Assembly: GCA_963663145.1 (NCBI GenBank)
Contig: OY760134.1
Span: 1,612,001-1,676,000 of the forward strand
Length of the DNA: 64,000 bases
Origin: Azotimanducus sp963663145
GTDB taxonomy: Bacteria; Pseudomonadota; Gammaproteobacteria; Pseudomonadales; Azotimanducaceae
Reading direction: 5' to 3'
Shown here: positions 1 to 8,988 of the stretch, in pieces
Layout: the number at the start of each line of letters is the position of its first letter
How positions within the stretch are numbered: the first letter of the stretch is position 1
The notes under the pieces: model-generated
Seen by the model: only the letters and a program-made list of their open reading frames with translations
Databases searched by the model: none
What the model was told of the DNA's origin: nothing
Program-made: the position numbers and the translations under genes

Positions 1-353
1 CTCGCGCCTTTACAAGCGGATGCACCATCGAGTGCAAATCGCTGGCCGAAAACGGCGACATGATCCGAGCTTTCAAGGCCAAGTATTTCATGGCCAGCGT
101 GGACCCGATTGAGGATAACCTTGGCTTTGCGGAGGAGAACGAAGCGGACTTCCCCATTCTCTCTGATGAAACTAAGGCGGTCGCGAGACGTTACGGCGTA
201 CTGAGCGCCATGGGATTTGCCAAGCGCCAAACCTTTTATATTGATAGCGACGGAACCATTCTTGCCGTAGACCGAACGGTGAATCCCTCAACAGCCGCCG
301 AAGACATCGCCGCAACCCTTGAACGCCTCGGCGTGGCGAAGGTCGCGCCATAG
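1..353 (+). CDS. Peroxiredoxin (AhpC/TSA or PrxQ-like), 5'-truncated by window edge
   Basis: This is the C-terminal part of a thiol peroxidase that reduces hydroperoxides. The frame is open from base 3 to the TAG at 351-353, so the gene begins outside the window. The visible start holds a peroxidatic-cysteine region, FTSGCTIECKSL, with a second cysteine four residues after the first, as in Prx/BCP-type enzymes. It continues through the usual thioredoxin-fold segments (FPILSDETKAVARRYGV, then QTFYIDSDGTI). No methionine start is needed at position 60. The spacing of the two cysteines differs by one from typical PrxQ (CxxxxC), so the subfamily is uncertain. Confidence 0.85.
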   Translation, partial: RAFTSGCTIECKSLAENGDMIRAFKAKYFMASVDPIEDNLGFAEENEADFPILSDETKAVARRYGVLSAMGFAKRQTFYIDSDGTILAVDRTVNPSTAAEDIAATLERLGVAKVAP

Positions 354-375
354 GTTCACTAGGGGATTTATAAGA

Positions 376-450
376 ACTCATCCAATTCACGAATGGAGGA
401 GCGCGAAAGAACTCCCGCTTCAGGAAGAATAGCCTGCTGTTTACTTTGAA
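376..450 (+). repeat. Dispersed intergenic repeat, copy 1
   Basis: This is a degenerate element of about 70 bp. It contains CCAATTCACGAATGGAGGAG, then GAACTCCCGCTTCAGGAAG, and ends in GTTTACTTTGAA. The same order of blocks appears at 28508-28577 and, inverted, at about 4780-4835. The surrounding 354-547 interval has no convincing gene. Confidence 0.5.
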
Positions 451-547
451 AATGGCGCCACGTATTTTGTCGTTTGGGTCGGCCATAGATCAGGGTTTGA
501 GTCAATGGCGGTGGTTACCTGCGGATAAAGGAGGCAGATGACACATC

Positions 548-766
548 ATGATAAAGAACACCACCAAGGCTTGGGTTGCCGCCCTATTTGAGCACGCCGA
601 GGAGTGGAAGATGGTCTGGTTCGGGCTCATTTTTTGGGGCAGCGTGATCTTCGCGCTGGCCGAACAGGTTTTCACCTCAGTGAACCCTTGGCTGCTTGGC
701 AGCCTCGCCTATCTGGCGGGTCTTGTGCTAGGCATCGCCGCCAAGCTTAGGAGGCGCTGGGTATGA
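548..766 (+). CDS. Small two-helix membrane protein of unknown function
   Basis: This 72-residue protein has two predicted hydrophobic helices, about residues 22-38 (MVWFGLIFWGSVIFALA) and 47-65, and a basic tail (KLRRRWV). The sequence alone suggests no family. Its stop overlaps the desaturase start by four bases (ATGA at 763-766), so the two are probably translated together. It could be a partner or membrane-anchoring subunit of the desaturase; that is inference. A strong AAAGGAGG lies at 527-534, about 13 nt before this ATG, which is longer than ideal spacing. Confidence 0.7.
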   Translation: MIKNTTKAWVAALFEHAEEWKMVWFGLIFWGSVIFALAEQVFTSVNPWLLGSLAYLAGLVLGIAAKLRRRWV

Positions 767-1680
767 GCAACTCATCAATGGCACCTTACATGGCATTGCG
801 CTCGATGAGTCGGGACCTCTCTGTTGAGGCTGAGCGAGAGGTGGCACGACAGTTCATGGGTCGCCTCCAATGGGAAGCCATCGCAATCGGCCTCGGGCAG
901 TGCCTTGTCTGGTTCGCGACCTGGGGGCTTGTGCTCGCAGGTGTGTTGCCGCTGCTGATGGGCTTCATCGTCGCCACCATCTGCTGCTGTTTCGCCTACC
1001 TGCCCTCGCACGAGGGCCAACACGGCAATCTTTCCGGCCGGGTCAAGGGGAGGACATGGATCGACGGCCTCGTGGGTCAAATCGGCCTTATTCCCCTCGC
1101 AAGTTCACATGAGGTGCTGCGCGTCACCCATATGAAGCATCACGCTCACACCAACGACCCTGAACTGGATGTGGACTACAACGCCAAGGGTACGCATTGG
1201 TGGCATGCCGCACTTGGGGTGCATCGCGGCTATATCGGCGGACAAGAAGGCATGATCAGAATGCACGCCGAGCGCGACCCCGCGTTCGCTGCGGGCTTGG
1301 CTCGGGGCGTGCCGGTCTTCAAGGGACTGCGGTTCATTCGGCTCGTAATGGTGGTGTTCTTTCCCTTGGAGACGCTTCTGCTTTGGTGGCTTCCGGAGAA
1401 GCTCGCGGTTTCCTATCTCGGCGTGTTCTTCTCCTGGTTGCCGCACCATCCCATGGAGGACACGGGCCGTTACAAGGACACTAGATTCTGGCGAATTCGG
1501 TTGCCGCGCTATATCGACCAGTCCATGCAGACCCATGTCATCCACCACCTGTATCCGGGCATCCCGCACTGGGATGAACCCAAGGCGATGGAAGCGCTCA
1601 AGCCGTTTATGGTTGCGCAGGGTGTGCGGGGTGCCGAGGATATTCCAGAGAAGGTGCGGTTCAATCCGCTTGTGGGTTGA
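763..1680 (+). CDS. Membrane fatty-acid desaturase / carotenoid hydroxylase-type di-iron enzyme
   Basis: The protein has 305 residues and the three histidine boxes of the membrane di-iron desaturase superfamily: HEGQH (about 83-87), HMKHHAH (123-129) and HVIHHLYP (258-265). An extra HH lies near 228. Hydrophobic spans at about 40-80 and 190-225 fit the usual four-helix layout. Members oxidise acyl chains or carotenoids at the inner membrane using O2 and two iron atoms. The long HVIHHLYPGIPHW block resembles the FA_desaturase family, but the substrate cannot be read from sequence. It is translationally coupled to the upstream small membrane protein. Confidence 0.85.
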   Translation: MSNSSMAPYMALRSMSRDLSVEAEREVARQFMGRLQWEAIAIGLGQCLVWFATWGLVLAGVLPLLMGFIVATICCCFAYLPSHEGQHGNLSGRVKGRTWIDGLVGQIGLIPLASSHEVLRVTHMKHHAHTNDPELDVDYNAKGTHWWHAALGVHRGYIGGQEGMIRMHAERDPAFAAGLARGVPVFKGLRFIRLVMVVFFPLETLLLWWLPEKLAVSYLGVFFSWLPHHPMEDTGRYKDTRFWRIRLPRYIDQSMQTHVIHHLYPGIPHWDEPKAMEALKPFMVAQGVRGAEDIPEKVRFNPLVG

Positions 1681-1831
1681 AATCGCGCCGAAAAGCGGCC
1701 GAGAGTCGCTCACTCAGCCGTCTGGAAGGTGCGATACACCTTGCGAACGCCACCAATCGCGAGCGATACCCAGAGAGCCGGCAAGAAATCAAACGGCTTG
1801 TCCACAGGGCTATGAATCGCATATTGATGTG

Positions 1832-1847
1832 TGATGCCATAGCATCA
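1832..1847. promoter_or_regulatory. Palindromic operator candidate upstream of vapBC
   Basis: TGATGCCATAGCATCA is a perfect 6-bp inverted repeat with a 4-bp spacer, ending 28 bp before the vapB start. Ribbon-helix-helix antitoxins normally autorepress from such sites, so this is the likely VapB or VapBC operator. Binding is inferred. Confidence 0.45.
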
Positions 1848-1875
1848 GTCATCAAGTATTGTTGGAAGTTCTTGC

Positions 1876-2127
1876 ATGCGGACTACTTTGAACATTGATG
1901 ACGACCTGCTTATCGCGATAAAGGAGATTGCGAAACGCGAATCAAAACCTGCGGGAGCCGTCGTCTCAGGGATGTTGCGGCGAATCCTAGCTGGAGGTGA
2001 CGAGAAGGATGCCAGAGTTTCTTCCGCTCCTCTCAAGGCCGAATTTGGATTTCGTCCATTTCCGAAGCGCGGGGGAGTTGTTACCAACGAATTGATTGAT
2101 CGCCTTCGCAGGGAGGCGGGCGACTGA
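1876..2127 (+). CDS. vapB: VapB-type ribbon-helix-helix antitoxin
   Basis: This 83-residue protein opens with MRTTLNIDDDLLIAIKEIA, the beta strand plus helix typical of an RHH (CopG/Arc-like) DNA-binding domain. A charged tail follows that would bind the toxin. It should neutralise the VapC encoded immediately downstream and repress its own promoter. The stop overlaps the vapC start by one base (TGATG at 2125-2129), the usual tightly coupled toxin-antitoxin arrangement. A GGAAG sequence precedes the ATG at suitable distance. Confidence 0.88.
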   Translation: MRTTLNIDDDLLIAIKEIAKRESKPAGAVVSGMLRRILAGGDEKDARVSSAPLKAEFGFRPFPKRGGVVTNELIDRLRREAGD

Positions 2128-2555
2128 TGAGAGCGCTTCTTGACGTCAACGTGCTTATCGCGTTGATGGATGCCGAACACGTGCACCACCAACAGGCGAG
2201 GCGGTGGCTGCGGGAGAACATCCACGCTGGGTGGGCAACTTGCCCGATTACCCAGAACCGTTGCCTCAGAATCATGTCGCAACCAAGGTATCCCAATCAG
2301 CTACCTAATTCCCTGGTGGGCGAGCGACTGCGAGAAGCGACACAGACAGTTCACCACCAATTCTGGGCGGACGACATCAGTCTAGTGGACTCGGGTGTTG
2401 TCGACTGGAGTCAGGTGATCAGCGCGAGGCAGATTACTGATATCTACTTGCTAGCGCTTGCCGTCGCACGCAGCGGTCGATTTGTAACTTTCGACAGGCG
2501 TATCCCTGTTTCAGTGGTTCCCGGCGCGACTGAACGAAGTCTTTGCGTAGTTTGA
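2127..2555 (+). CDS. vapC: VapC-type PIN-domain ribonuclease toxin
   Basis: This 142-residue PIN-domain protein begins with LLDVNVLIALMD, which provides the first acidic metal ligand. Later acidic positions lie in TDIYLLALAV and VTFDRRI, matching the conserved D-x-x-L-A-A-x-A and FD motifs. VapC toxins are Mg2+-dependent RNases that cleave tRNA or rRNA when the antitoxin is degraded. The frame is intact and the acidic residues are present, so it may be functional. It converges with the TonB receptor, with only 9 bp between the stops. Confidence 0.88.
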   Translation: MRALLDVNVLIALMDAEHVHHQQARRWLRENIHAGWATCPITQNRCLRIMSQPRYPNQLPNSLVGERLREATQTVHHQFWADDISLVDSGVVDWSQVISARQITDIYLLALAVARSGRFVTFDRRIPVSVVPGATERSLCVV

Positions 2556-2564
2556 TGGAAGGGA

Positions 2565-4685
2565 CTACTTACCGAAGAAGCGCTCAATCCTCAGCCCAAA
2601 CTCGCTGACATCATTGCTCAAGATGCGCAGCACATAATCGCCTGTGTTAAGGCGCGCGTGATCATAGCGTTCATCCAGGAGATTGCGCGCGTAGAAGGCA
2701 ATTGACCAGTTGCCCTCCTCTGGTGCGTAGCCGAAGTGGGCGTTTATGAGTGCTCGCTCATCAATGCGTGTGAAGCGACCCGGGTCAGAGCTTGGCTCTC
2801 CCCAAGTATGGCCGCGAAAAGAGTAGTCGAGCCTCGCCACCATTTCGCCGCCACCTTCGAATCCGTATCGAAACTCCGGACTGATGGAATAGGTCAATTC
2901 GGGCGTCAGCGGCGCCACGGGCCGAACATCCAGCGCTCGATCAATTTCCACCTCCAGGTAGCCGAGCGTTGCGCGCAGGAGAAAGGCTTCCGACACCCGC
3001 CAGTATCCCTCCCATTCCACACCTTTAGTCACTTGGCTGACAACCACATTCACGGTATTGAAGCCATCTTTGGTGGTACTGCTTACCTGATACGGCAATT
3101 GCTCATACTTGGTGCGAAAGAGGGCCAGAGACATCTCGAGCGTTTCCCAAGGCTGTCCCTTGATTCCCAACTCATAGTTGACCGCCGTAATGTTGTCGCC
3201 TGCGGCGAAGCAATTCTGGTTTGTAAACAGGCAGTAGGGGCGTGCCGGGAATTGACCCGATTGATAGCCGCTCTGCAGGCTCGCGTAGGCCGTCACTCGC
3301 TCGCGAAGCGCGCGCCTGAGCGAAATCTCCCAGCTCGTCTCCTGCCAAGTGCGCTCCGCACCCACCTCACCTATCCCAACATCAGTTTTTGCCCGTTTTT
3401 GATCCTGCGTGAATCGCAGGCCGCCCGAAAGGGAAAACCCATGACCAAGGTCGCGTGTCAAATGCGCAAAGAGGGCTCGGCTGGTGACCGCCTGCCGAAG
3501 CCAGAACGCACTTTTCAAACCTAGGAATACCGTCGGATCCTGACGGTTTTCACCTTTCTCGCGAAAATAGTAGCCGCCCAAAATGTACTCAATGCCCGAC
3601 CAATCTCCAACGAGGTGCGCCTCGATTGATTCCTGATCGGCTTTCCCTTCCTCCGGGAAGGAGAGAAAGTCATTAATGAACCCGTCGTCATCGAGACCGG
3701 CCTGATACTCCGAACGGCGTAGGCCAAGCCTCAAGTGTAAGGAAGCGCTAGGCAGAGAATCCCAATCGATGCGTAAACCCAACCCTTCCGCTGAATTGCC
3801 GACGCTTGTTTGGCTGAGCTGTCCGGTGTTGTTGTCGTAGGGATCGGCTGCGATATCCGCATTTCGGTAGCCGGCTTGATACAAAGCGCCGTGCGGTAGT
3901 TGGTCTATGAGCGTCGTGTAGGGGTTGAGGCCTCCCCTGCCGCGACTGGCATCGAGTGCGATGAGGATCGCCAAGCGATCGCTTGGGTCGAAGGCGAGCG
4001 CCAGCCGTCCCGCATACTCCTCCACCGATCCAACTTCCTCCGCAACCTGCGGCAGATTCAGAAAGCTGCCGACCCCGCCGCGCGTCTTGATGCTGCCCGA
4101 GAACGAGGCGGCAGAAGCCCTCGCAAACGTCCAATCGCCCAAGAATTGCATATCTTTTCGATTCCTGCTGCCAAGCGCCGCACCGATTTTCACACCCGGA
4201 TCGCTGCCGGGCGGTGTGGGAATTAGGTTGATGGCACCGCCGATCGAATTGCGTCCATAGAGCGTGCCTTGCGGACCGCGAAGCACCTCTATGCGCTCAA
4301 GATTGGAGAGATTCCAATGTTGTCCAACCTGTCGTCCAAGATAGATGCCGTCGACATACACGCTGACACCCGGGTCTGTCGTAATCAAGTGATCCTGCAT
4401 CCCAATACCGCGAACAAAGGGGTTGGCCGATGAGGTGTGTCCCGCCGCAAATGTGGTGACGTTCATATTGGGCACGAACTTGCCGACATCGACCAGATCG
4501 CCAATGCCGCGCTCAGCGAGTTCGTGGCCCTGCAGCACACTGAGCGCCGCCGGCACTTCATAGGCACCTTGCTCGCGTTTAGTCGCGGTGACGACCACTT
4601 CCTCAATCAGCCTTTCGTCGGCACCAGCGAGCACCGGCGCCAGCAGCGCGACAAGTAACAGTCGTTTGCAGTCTGAAGGGCGCAT
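2565..4685 (-). CDS. TonB-dependent outer-membrane receptor
   Basis: This is an outer-membrane active transporter. A signal peptide (LLLVALLAPVLAGA) is followed by a TonB-box-like EEVVVTATKREQ. The plug domain holds FVRGIGMQDH, VYVDGIYLGR and LERIEVLRGPQGTLYGRNSIGGAIN, and a C-terminal 22-strand barrel ends in an aromatic residue (RIERFFGK, with F near the end). The start at 4685 (MRPSDCKRL) gives a better signal peptide than the ATG at 4709. The plug wording is of the FecA/CirA-like class common in proteobacteria that take up siderophores, vitamins or complex organics. The ligand is unknown and no uptake partners lie nearby. Confidence 0.93.
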   Translation of the reverse strand: MRPSDCKRLLLVALLAPVLAGADERLIEEVVVTATKREQGAYEVPAALSVLQGHELAERGIGDLVDVGKFVPNMNVTTFAAGHTSSANPFVRGIGMQDHLITTDPGVSVYVDGIYLGRQVGQHWNLSNLERIEVLRGPQGTLYGRNSIGGAINLIPTPPGSDPGVKIGAALGSRNRKDMQFLGDWTFARASAASFSGSIKTRGGVGSFLNLPQVAEEVGSVEEYAGRLALAFDPSDRLAILIALDASRGRGGLNPYTTLIDQLPHGALYQAGYRNADIAADPYDNNTGQLSQTSVGNSAEGLGLRIDWDSLPSASLHLRLGLRRSEYQAGLDDDGFINDFLSFPEEGKADQESIEAHLVGDWSGIEYILGGYYFREKGENRQDPTVFLGLKSAFWLRQAVTSRALFAHLTRDLGHGFSLSGGLRFTQDQKRAKTDVGIGEVGAERTWQETSWEISLRRALRERVTAYASLQSGYQSGQFPARPYCLFTNQNCFAAGDNITAVNYELGIKGQPWETLEMSLALFRTKYEQLPYQVSSTTKDGFNTVNVVVSQVTKGVEWEGYWRVSEAFLLRATLGYLEVEIDRALDVRPVAPLTPELTYSISPEFRYGFEGGGEMVARLDYSFRGHTWGEPSSDPGRFTRIDERALINAHFGYAPEEGNWSIAFYARNLLDERYDHARLNTGDYVLRILSNDVSEFGLRIERFFGK

Positions 4686-4779
4686 ATGTGTATTGATTCC
4701 ATAGGGCAAGAGTTGATGCGACGCAGGCTTCCTGCTTCACCCTGACATTATGCCTTCGCGGTATCCCAACGCGGCCTTG

Positions 4780-4835
4780 ACTCCGCCTCAAGGAGGGAGC
4801 TTTCCCTTGCTTCATTCGCGAATGAGCCGACAATT
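4780..4835 (-). repeat. Dispersed intergenic repeat, copy 3 (inverted, partial)
   Basis: Read on the minus strand, this stretch gives CTCATTCGCGAATGAAGC followed by GGGAAAGCTCCCTCCTTGAG. It matches the central part of the copies at 376-450 and 28508-28577. It lies upstream of the TonB receptor. Confidence 0.4.
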
Positions 4836-5392
4836 CCGGTAGAAAGTTCGTTCTTCGCCCGACCGGAGAACCCACGCCGCTCACCCCGCACACCAAGAAG
4901 CCCTCACCATGTCACAATGGGAGAACACTGGTCGATCATCGACAATTACGTTGAATGGCTCACGACCACAATCGAAACAGCAGGATTTCCCTTGGATGAT
5001 TATCCGAGGGTTCAAGACCGCCGAGACAAGACTGTGGCGAAACCCAGTGCCGCTCAGACAAGGTGTATTGAGATTGAAACAGCCGATGCCTTGGGGTTGG
5101 AAATTCCCGGTTGAGGCACCGGGATACCCTACCCTTCAATTCGGCACACCAGCCACCCTTTTCCGATCAAACATTCAAAGAGCGTTCACTTCGTCATAAA
5201 TGTTGCCTATGCGCCAAGGACGGCCATGAGTCGAGCGACCGACAGGGAAAACCGAGTACCAAACCTGATTCCAAATCCGTCTGGATCAGCAATGGTCAGG
5301 TCTCAAATATGTGGGGACCGGTCTTTGCGCGTCTGTGTTGAGCAGGGAGAGGGTATGGTAGGGTCAGCAAGTATCGTTCAGCGAGGCAGGAT
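4836..5392. other. Intergenic region with a doubtful short ORF
   Basis: Roughly 680 bp separate the TonB receptor from the thioredoxin-like gene. A frame at 4917-5114 encodes a 65-residue peptide (MGEHWSIIDNYVEWLTTTIE...) whose composition looks protein-like, but no family is recognisable and the ORF is short. It may be a small gene or a gene remnant. Nothing else is visible apart from the repeat copy at 4780-4835. Confidence 0.3.
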
Positions 5393-6652
5393 TTGATGAT
5401 GAAGGGTCAGAAGTATTTCCCCCGCAACCGGGTGCTCACGCTACTCCTTTTCCTGCTCGCACTCTCGCCGGTACTCGCCGAAGAAGCATCGTTGATGGTG
5501 TTGGAAGGAATGACAGCCGCGCCGTACGACAATGGTGACTTCACGATATACGATGCCGCGCGCGCCTGGGATCAAACCAGATTAGAAGAATGGAAGAAGA
5601 CAGCGAAACTGGGCGAAAAGCGCCCTCTTGAATCGCTAGGTGTCGTTGCTCAAGCGCCAATTGGTCCTGATGCCACCTTTCGCGTTGAGATTCCGGTAGA
5701 CCGACCGCGACCCGCCTCTTTCGCAGTTCTCAATGCGCGGTCCGCAAGTGGCGGTCGTTTAGGTGGCGTGAGGATGGGCAACAACTTCATCCTTGAGGCG
5801 GGCAGGCTCGAATTGCAAATGATACGTAGTGATTATTCGGTCATCACCGGCGGCTATTACAACGACGCGGTGTTCAACTCCTGGCGGCTCACGGACGAAT
5901 ACAAGACGGCGCAAACAGAGTACGAGCAGTTGCGGACACCCGTAGAAGGCGAGACCGAAGAGTCCAAGCGGAGCCGATGGGACCGCATGCTAGTGGCACA
6001 AACGAAAGTGTCCCAGCTTGAGACGAAGGGCCGATCCAATGTGGCGCTCACCCATCATGATCCGCTGGTCAGGCGGCTGGCAATCGAGTCAGGGTGGTTA
6101 GGAGGGCCCTGGGTAGTCGAAGGACTGCGAGCCCTTGCCAAGCTTACCCCAGATGATCCTTGGGTTGCCGAAAGGCTCGCTTCTGCAGAAGTTGCCTATA
6201 GTCCGGAGACTCTGGCGAAGCTGCTGAGACCCGGGGACCATGTCATTGACTTTATGGGCGAAACTCTTGATGGTGAGGAAGTGCGGACCGCCGACTTGCG
6301 AAGCAACAATCGATACCTACTCTTGGAGTTCTGGGCTTCTTGGTGCGGTCCCTGTCGAATGGAGATTCCGCACATGAAACAAGCCTACGCACGCTTCCGT
6401 GACAGTGGCTTCGAAATCGTGTCCTTTACCGTTGATGAGGAGCGGGAGGACTGGGTTGAGGCTTCCGAAGAGGAACAGCTACCTTGGCTCGACCTCGGGA
6501 TGGGGTGGGAGGCCGAGGCCCCTCTCGCCTACAACGCCAGGACCGAGGGTCTGCCGAACAACTATCTGGTCGACTTGCGAACTCGGACCATCATCGCCAA
6601 AGATCTTCGCCGCCACAAGCTCGACGAAAAGCTTGAGGAGTTACTTGAATAG
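5393..6652 (+). CDS. Secreted TlpA/ResA-like thiol-disulfide oxidoreductase
   Basis: This 419-residue exported protein has a signal peptide (LLLFLLALSPVLAEE), a long N-terminal region of about 250 residues resembling the DUF4369-type lead domain, and a C-terminal thioredoxin fold. The CxxC active site is WASWCGPC at about residues 315-321, and the cis-proline region is EGLPNNYLVD. Such proteins keep periplasmic cysteines reduced, for example during cytochrome c maturation, or act in stress repair; the partner here is unknown. Three consecutive methionines (5393, 5396, 5399) make the exact start uncertain. It appears to be a single-gene unit. Confidence 0.82.
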   Translation: MMMKGQKYFPRNRVLTLLLFLLALSPVLAEEASLMVLEGMTAAPYDNGDFTIYDAARAWDQTRLEEWKKTAKLGEKRPLESLGVVAQAPIGPDATFRVEIPVDRPRPASFAVLNARSASGGRLGGVRMGNNFILEAGRLELQMIRSDYSVITGGYYNDAVFNSWRLTDEYKTAQTEYEQLRTPVEGETEESKRSRWDRMLVAQTKVSQLETKGRSNVALTHHDPLVRRLAIESGWLGGPWVVEGLRALAKLTPDDPWVAERLASAEVAYSPETLAKLLRPGDHVIDFMGETLDGEEVRTADLRSNNRYLLLEFWASWCGPCRMEIPHMKQAYARFRDSGFEIVSFTVDEEREDWVEASEEEQLPWLDLGMGWEAEAPLAYNARTEGLPNNYLVDLRTRTIIAKDLRRHKLDEKLEELLE

Positions 6653-6772
6653 AACTCGGCCCCAAAGGAGCGCTTAGCGCATCACACTTGAACATGGGCA
6701 ACACTCTCCATTCGCAGGCGAGTGCGCGGCCGCAGCGAGGTTCTCCTTGCCATCTGCCCATGGACGAAGAGC

Positions 6773-7800
6773 TCAGAACTCCTCCCCCTCGGCCAATGAT
6801 TGGTGCGGGCCGATGTCCAGGGGTTGTCCATCCGGATCAGCGAAGTAGTGGCCGCTCGCCGGGTGCAACAGTATCTGAAATCCCCCTTCATGCAAGAGCC
6901 GATGGTGGTGCGTGCAAAGCAGGACAAGGTTGTCCATGCTCGTGTCCCCTCCACGCGTCCAGTGTTTGATGTGGTGCGCATCCAGCCATCTGGTGTGCGA
7001 ACACGCCGGATAGCGGCAGGTGCGGTCGCGTACCTGCAGGGCCCTTTCCATGCCCGTGGGCACCGTTCTACTCTTCCTGCCTATTGACAGGGGCTCCCCG
7101 CTGCCGTTCTCAACCATTCCCACACCGATCCATCGCACAATAAACGCCTCACCGTCTCAAGTGGCAGGTCCGAGACACCACCCTTCCCGCGCAGCGCCGA
7201 CTCATCCACATGCACCATCACCAGATGTCCAGACGATTCCGCGGGGTCGCGGAACTCTTCGGAATCGCCGGTTTCCTCGTTGACCACTTCCTCCGATGTC
7301 CTGTTCAGATTTCCCTTAAGCGCCTTCTTGGCCATCAATACCAAGGCGTCGGCCGCCAGCGCGAGGTCGTCCCAGTTGCCTTCGCTCTCCAATCCGCTTT
7401 CCGCGATTTCGCGCTTGAACATGTCCACGGCTGCCATCACCAGGCTTGCCTCCTCTTCGGATAGCTGCGCGTTGATCTCAATACAGTCGCCCTCCACGCG
7501 CCGACTCAAGAATCGTCGATCAGCGTGCGAACGCCCAGCCTCGATTGTTACCTCCGGCGAGCTCCCGTTCCTCAGTTCCCGAAGCCTGCGCTCCAGAACC
7601 GAGGCCGGAAGCTCGCGGTGCACTGGCAAACGGATCTCCACCAATCGACAACGGACTCGGCCAGTTCTTCGATGGGGCACGGATGGATGATTTTCATGGA
7701 TTGGCGCTCTCCGAAAGGCTTGCTTACGAACGATGAATGAGAGTGAAGCGCACCTTTCGAAACGAGCCTGAAGATTACCATTATTAAGCTCTTTTTTCAA
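6773..7800 (-). pseudogene. DUF222/HNH endonuclease family gene, frameshifted and 5'-truncated
   Basis: Two minus-strand frames carry consecutive parts of one 13E12-repeat/DUF222-HNH protein. The upstream part (to about 7130) has the helical DUF222 stretch (INAQLSEEEASLVMAAVDMF, ALAADALVLMA). The downstream part (7138-6773) has the HNH nuclease: RDRTCRYPACSHTRWLDAHH, IKHWTRGGDTSMDNLVLLC and HHHRLLHEGG. The frame changes near 7130-7140 between RRLLCDGSV and VENGSGEPLS. The normal N-terminal half is missing, and the sequence becomes AT-rich beyond 7800. A sequencing error could explain the frameshift but not the missing half. It is probably not a working nuclease. Confidence 0.75.
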
Positions 7801-7891
7801 CCTAAAAACTCAAACTAATACCCTAAATTTATTAGAAATATCTTCATGAAATCTTCGAACAAGCTAATCACAGGAATTCACAGTACACCCC

Positions 7892-8920
7892 TCAGCGCAC
7901 GCCCGAAACAACAAAATCCGAGACGATGCGCGCGAATATCTCGCCGCGCCCTTCTTGCAGAAAGTGGCCGCCTCCCTCAATGGCCCGGTGCGGCTGCCCG
8001 GCAGCACCTGGGATGTTCTGACGAAAGACTACGTCTCCTCCAGCAGTGACTGGGTCGTTGTCGGTGAACGCGCAGAGAAATGGTTTCCGCCACTCGCGGA
8101 ATACCCTCCAAGCCGCCATTTGTTCGGCCACGCAGGGCGCGTCAGGAAGCAAGGGAACCTGTGTCGGCATGGCGCGGGGCGCCATCTTGTATGCGGGATC
8201 GGGGAACGGCGCATCGTAGGCGGCGATTTCCTCCGCAGTGAGCGCGGTACCGCCGCCTCCCGCAACACTGATTGCCACCACCGCGCTCACCGGCAGATCC
8301 TCGGTTTCCCAAGTCCACTTCTGCCAGTAGGCGAACTTGCGTACACGCGCATCGGGGTCGATGGACGAAATGGCGCTCATCATCTCCTGCATGGTCGGTG
8401 TGGGTGTAGCGGGGCTGAGAAACTCCTTGATCTCCCGAACTTGTTCTTCGGGCATTTCGAGGGCGAGTGGAAGGCCGGTGTTCGATGCGACGATTCGGCC
8501 GAAGCGATTCGGATGTTCAGCCGCCATGCGCAGGCCGATCAGCCCGCCCCAGTCTTGGCCGACGAGGGTCACGCCGCTGAGGTCATTGGCCAGCAGCCAC
8601 GCGTTCAGCCACCCAACCTGCCGGTTGTAGCTGTAGTCTTCGCGCCGCGCCGGTTTGTCCGAGCGACCATACCCGACCAGATCGGGCGTGAGCACCCGCA
8701 GGCCGTCAGCGGTGAGCACCGGAATCATCTTGCGATAGAGAAAGCTCCAAGTCGGCTGCCCGTGCATGCAGAGCACGATCGGCCCGTCGCTCGGCCCCAC
8801 GTCAGTATGGTGAATGCGGAGCCTGCCACCCTCACCGTCGGGGATGTCCGTGTAATGGGGTTCGTAGGGGAAATCCGGCAGGTTCGCAAAGCGTTCGTCA
8901 GGCGTGCGCAAGGTTTTCAT
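7892..8920 (-). CDS. Haloalkane dehalogenase-like alpha/beta hydrolase
   Basis: The 342-residue sequence follows the DhlA-like (HLD-I) pattern. It starts with LRTPDERFANLPDFPYEPHY, carries the oxyanion block HGQPTWSFLYRKM (53-65), and has the nucleophile elbow GQDWGG with D123 and the halide-binding W124. The acid is probably D289 in AFTDNDPVT and the base H319 in EGGGHFLQE. These enzymes hydrolyse carbon-halogen bonds to alcohols in the cytoplasm. All triad positions are filled. Related epoxide hydrolases share the fold, but the Trp after the nucleophile and the N-terminal signature favour dehalogenase. It is monocistronic, with a palindrome just upstream. Confidence 0.82.
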   Translation of the reverse strand: MKTLRTPDERFANLPDFPYEPHYTDIPDGEGGRLRIHHTDVGPSDGPIVLCMHGQPTWSFLYRKMIPVLTADGLRVLTPDLVGYGRSDKPARREDYSYNRQVGWLNAWLLANDLSGVTLVGQDWGGLIGLRMAAEHPNRFGRIVASNTGLPLALEMPEEQVREIKEFLSPATPTPTMQEMMSAISSIDPDARVRKFAYWQKWTWETEDLPVSAVVAISVAGGGGTALTAEEIAAYDAPFPDPAYKMAPRAMPTQVPLLPDAPCVAEQMAAWRVFREWRKPFLCAFTDNDPVTAGGDVVFRQNIPGAAGQPHRAIEGGGHFLQEGRGEIFARIVSDFVVSGVR

Positions 8921-8968
8921 AGATTACTCCCGTTGAAGAATGGAAATTATGACTCGATGCGCCGCCCA

Positions 8969-8988
8969 AGTGATTGATGTGCATCACT
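8969..8988. promoter_or_regulatory. Inverted repeat upstream of the dehalogenase gene
   Basis: AGTGATTGATGTGCATCACT contains 6-bp inverted arms (AGTGAT/ATCACT), about 50 bp before the dehalogenase start. Size and location suit a dimeric repressor site. No regulator gene is adjacent, so this is tentative. Confidence 0.3.

Noticed and set aside
4685..4900. Cobalamin riboswitch upstream of the TonB receptor
   Set aside because: The B12-box consensus was not found; only a short AGCAGG/CCTGC hairpin is present.
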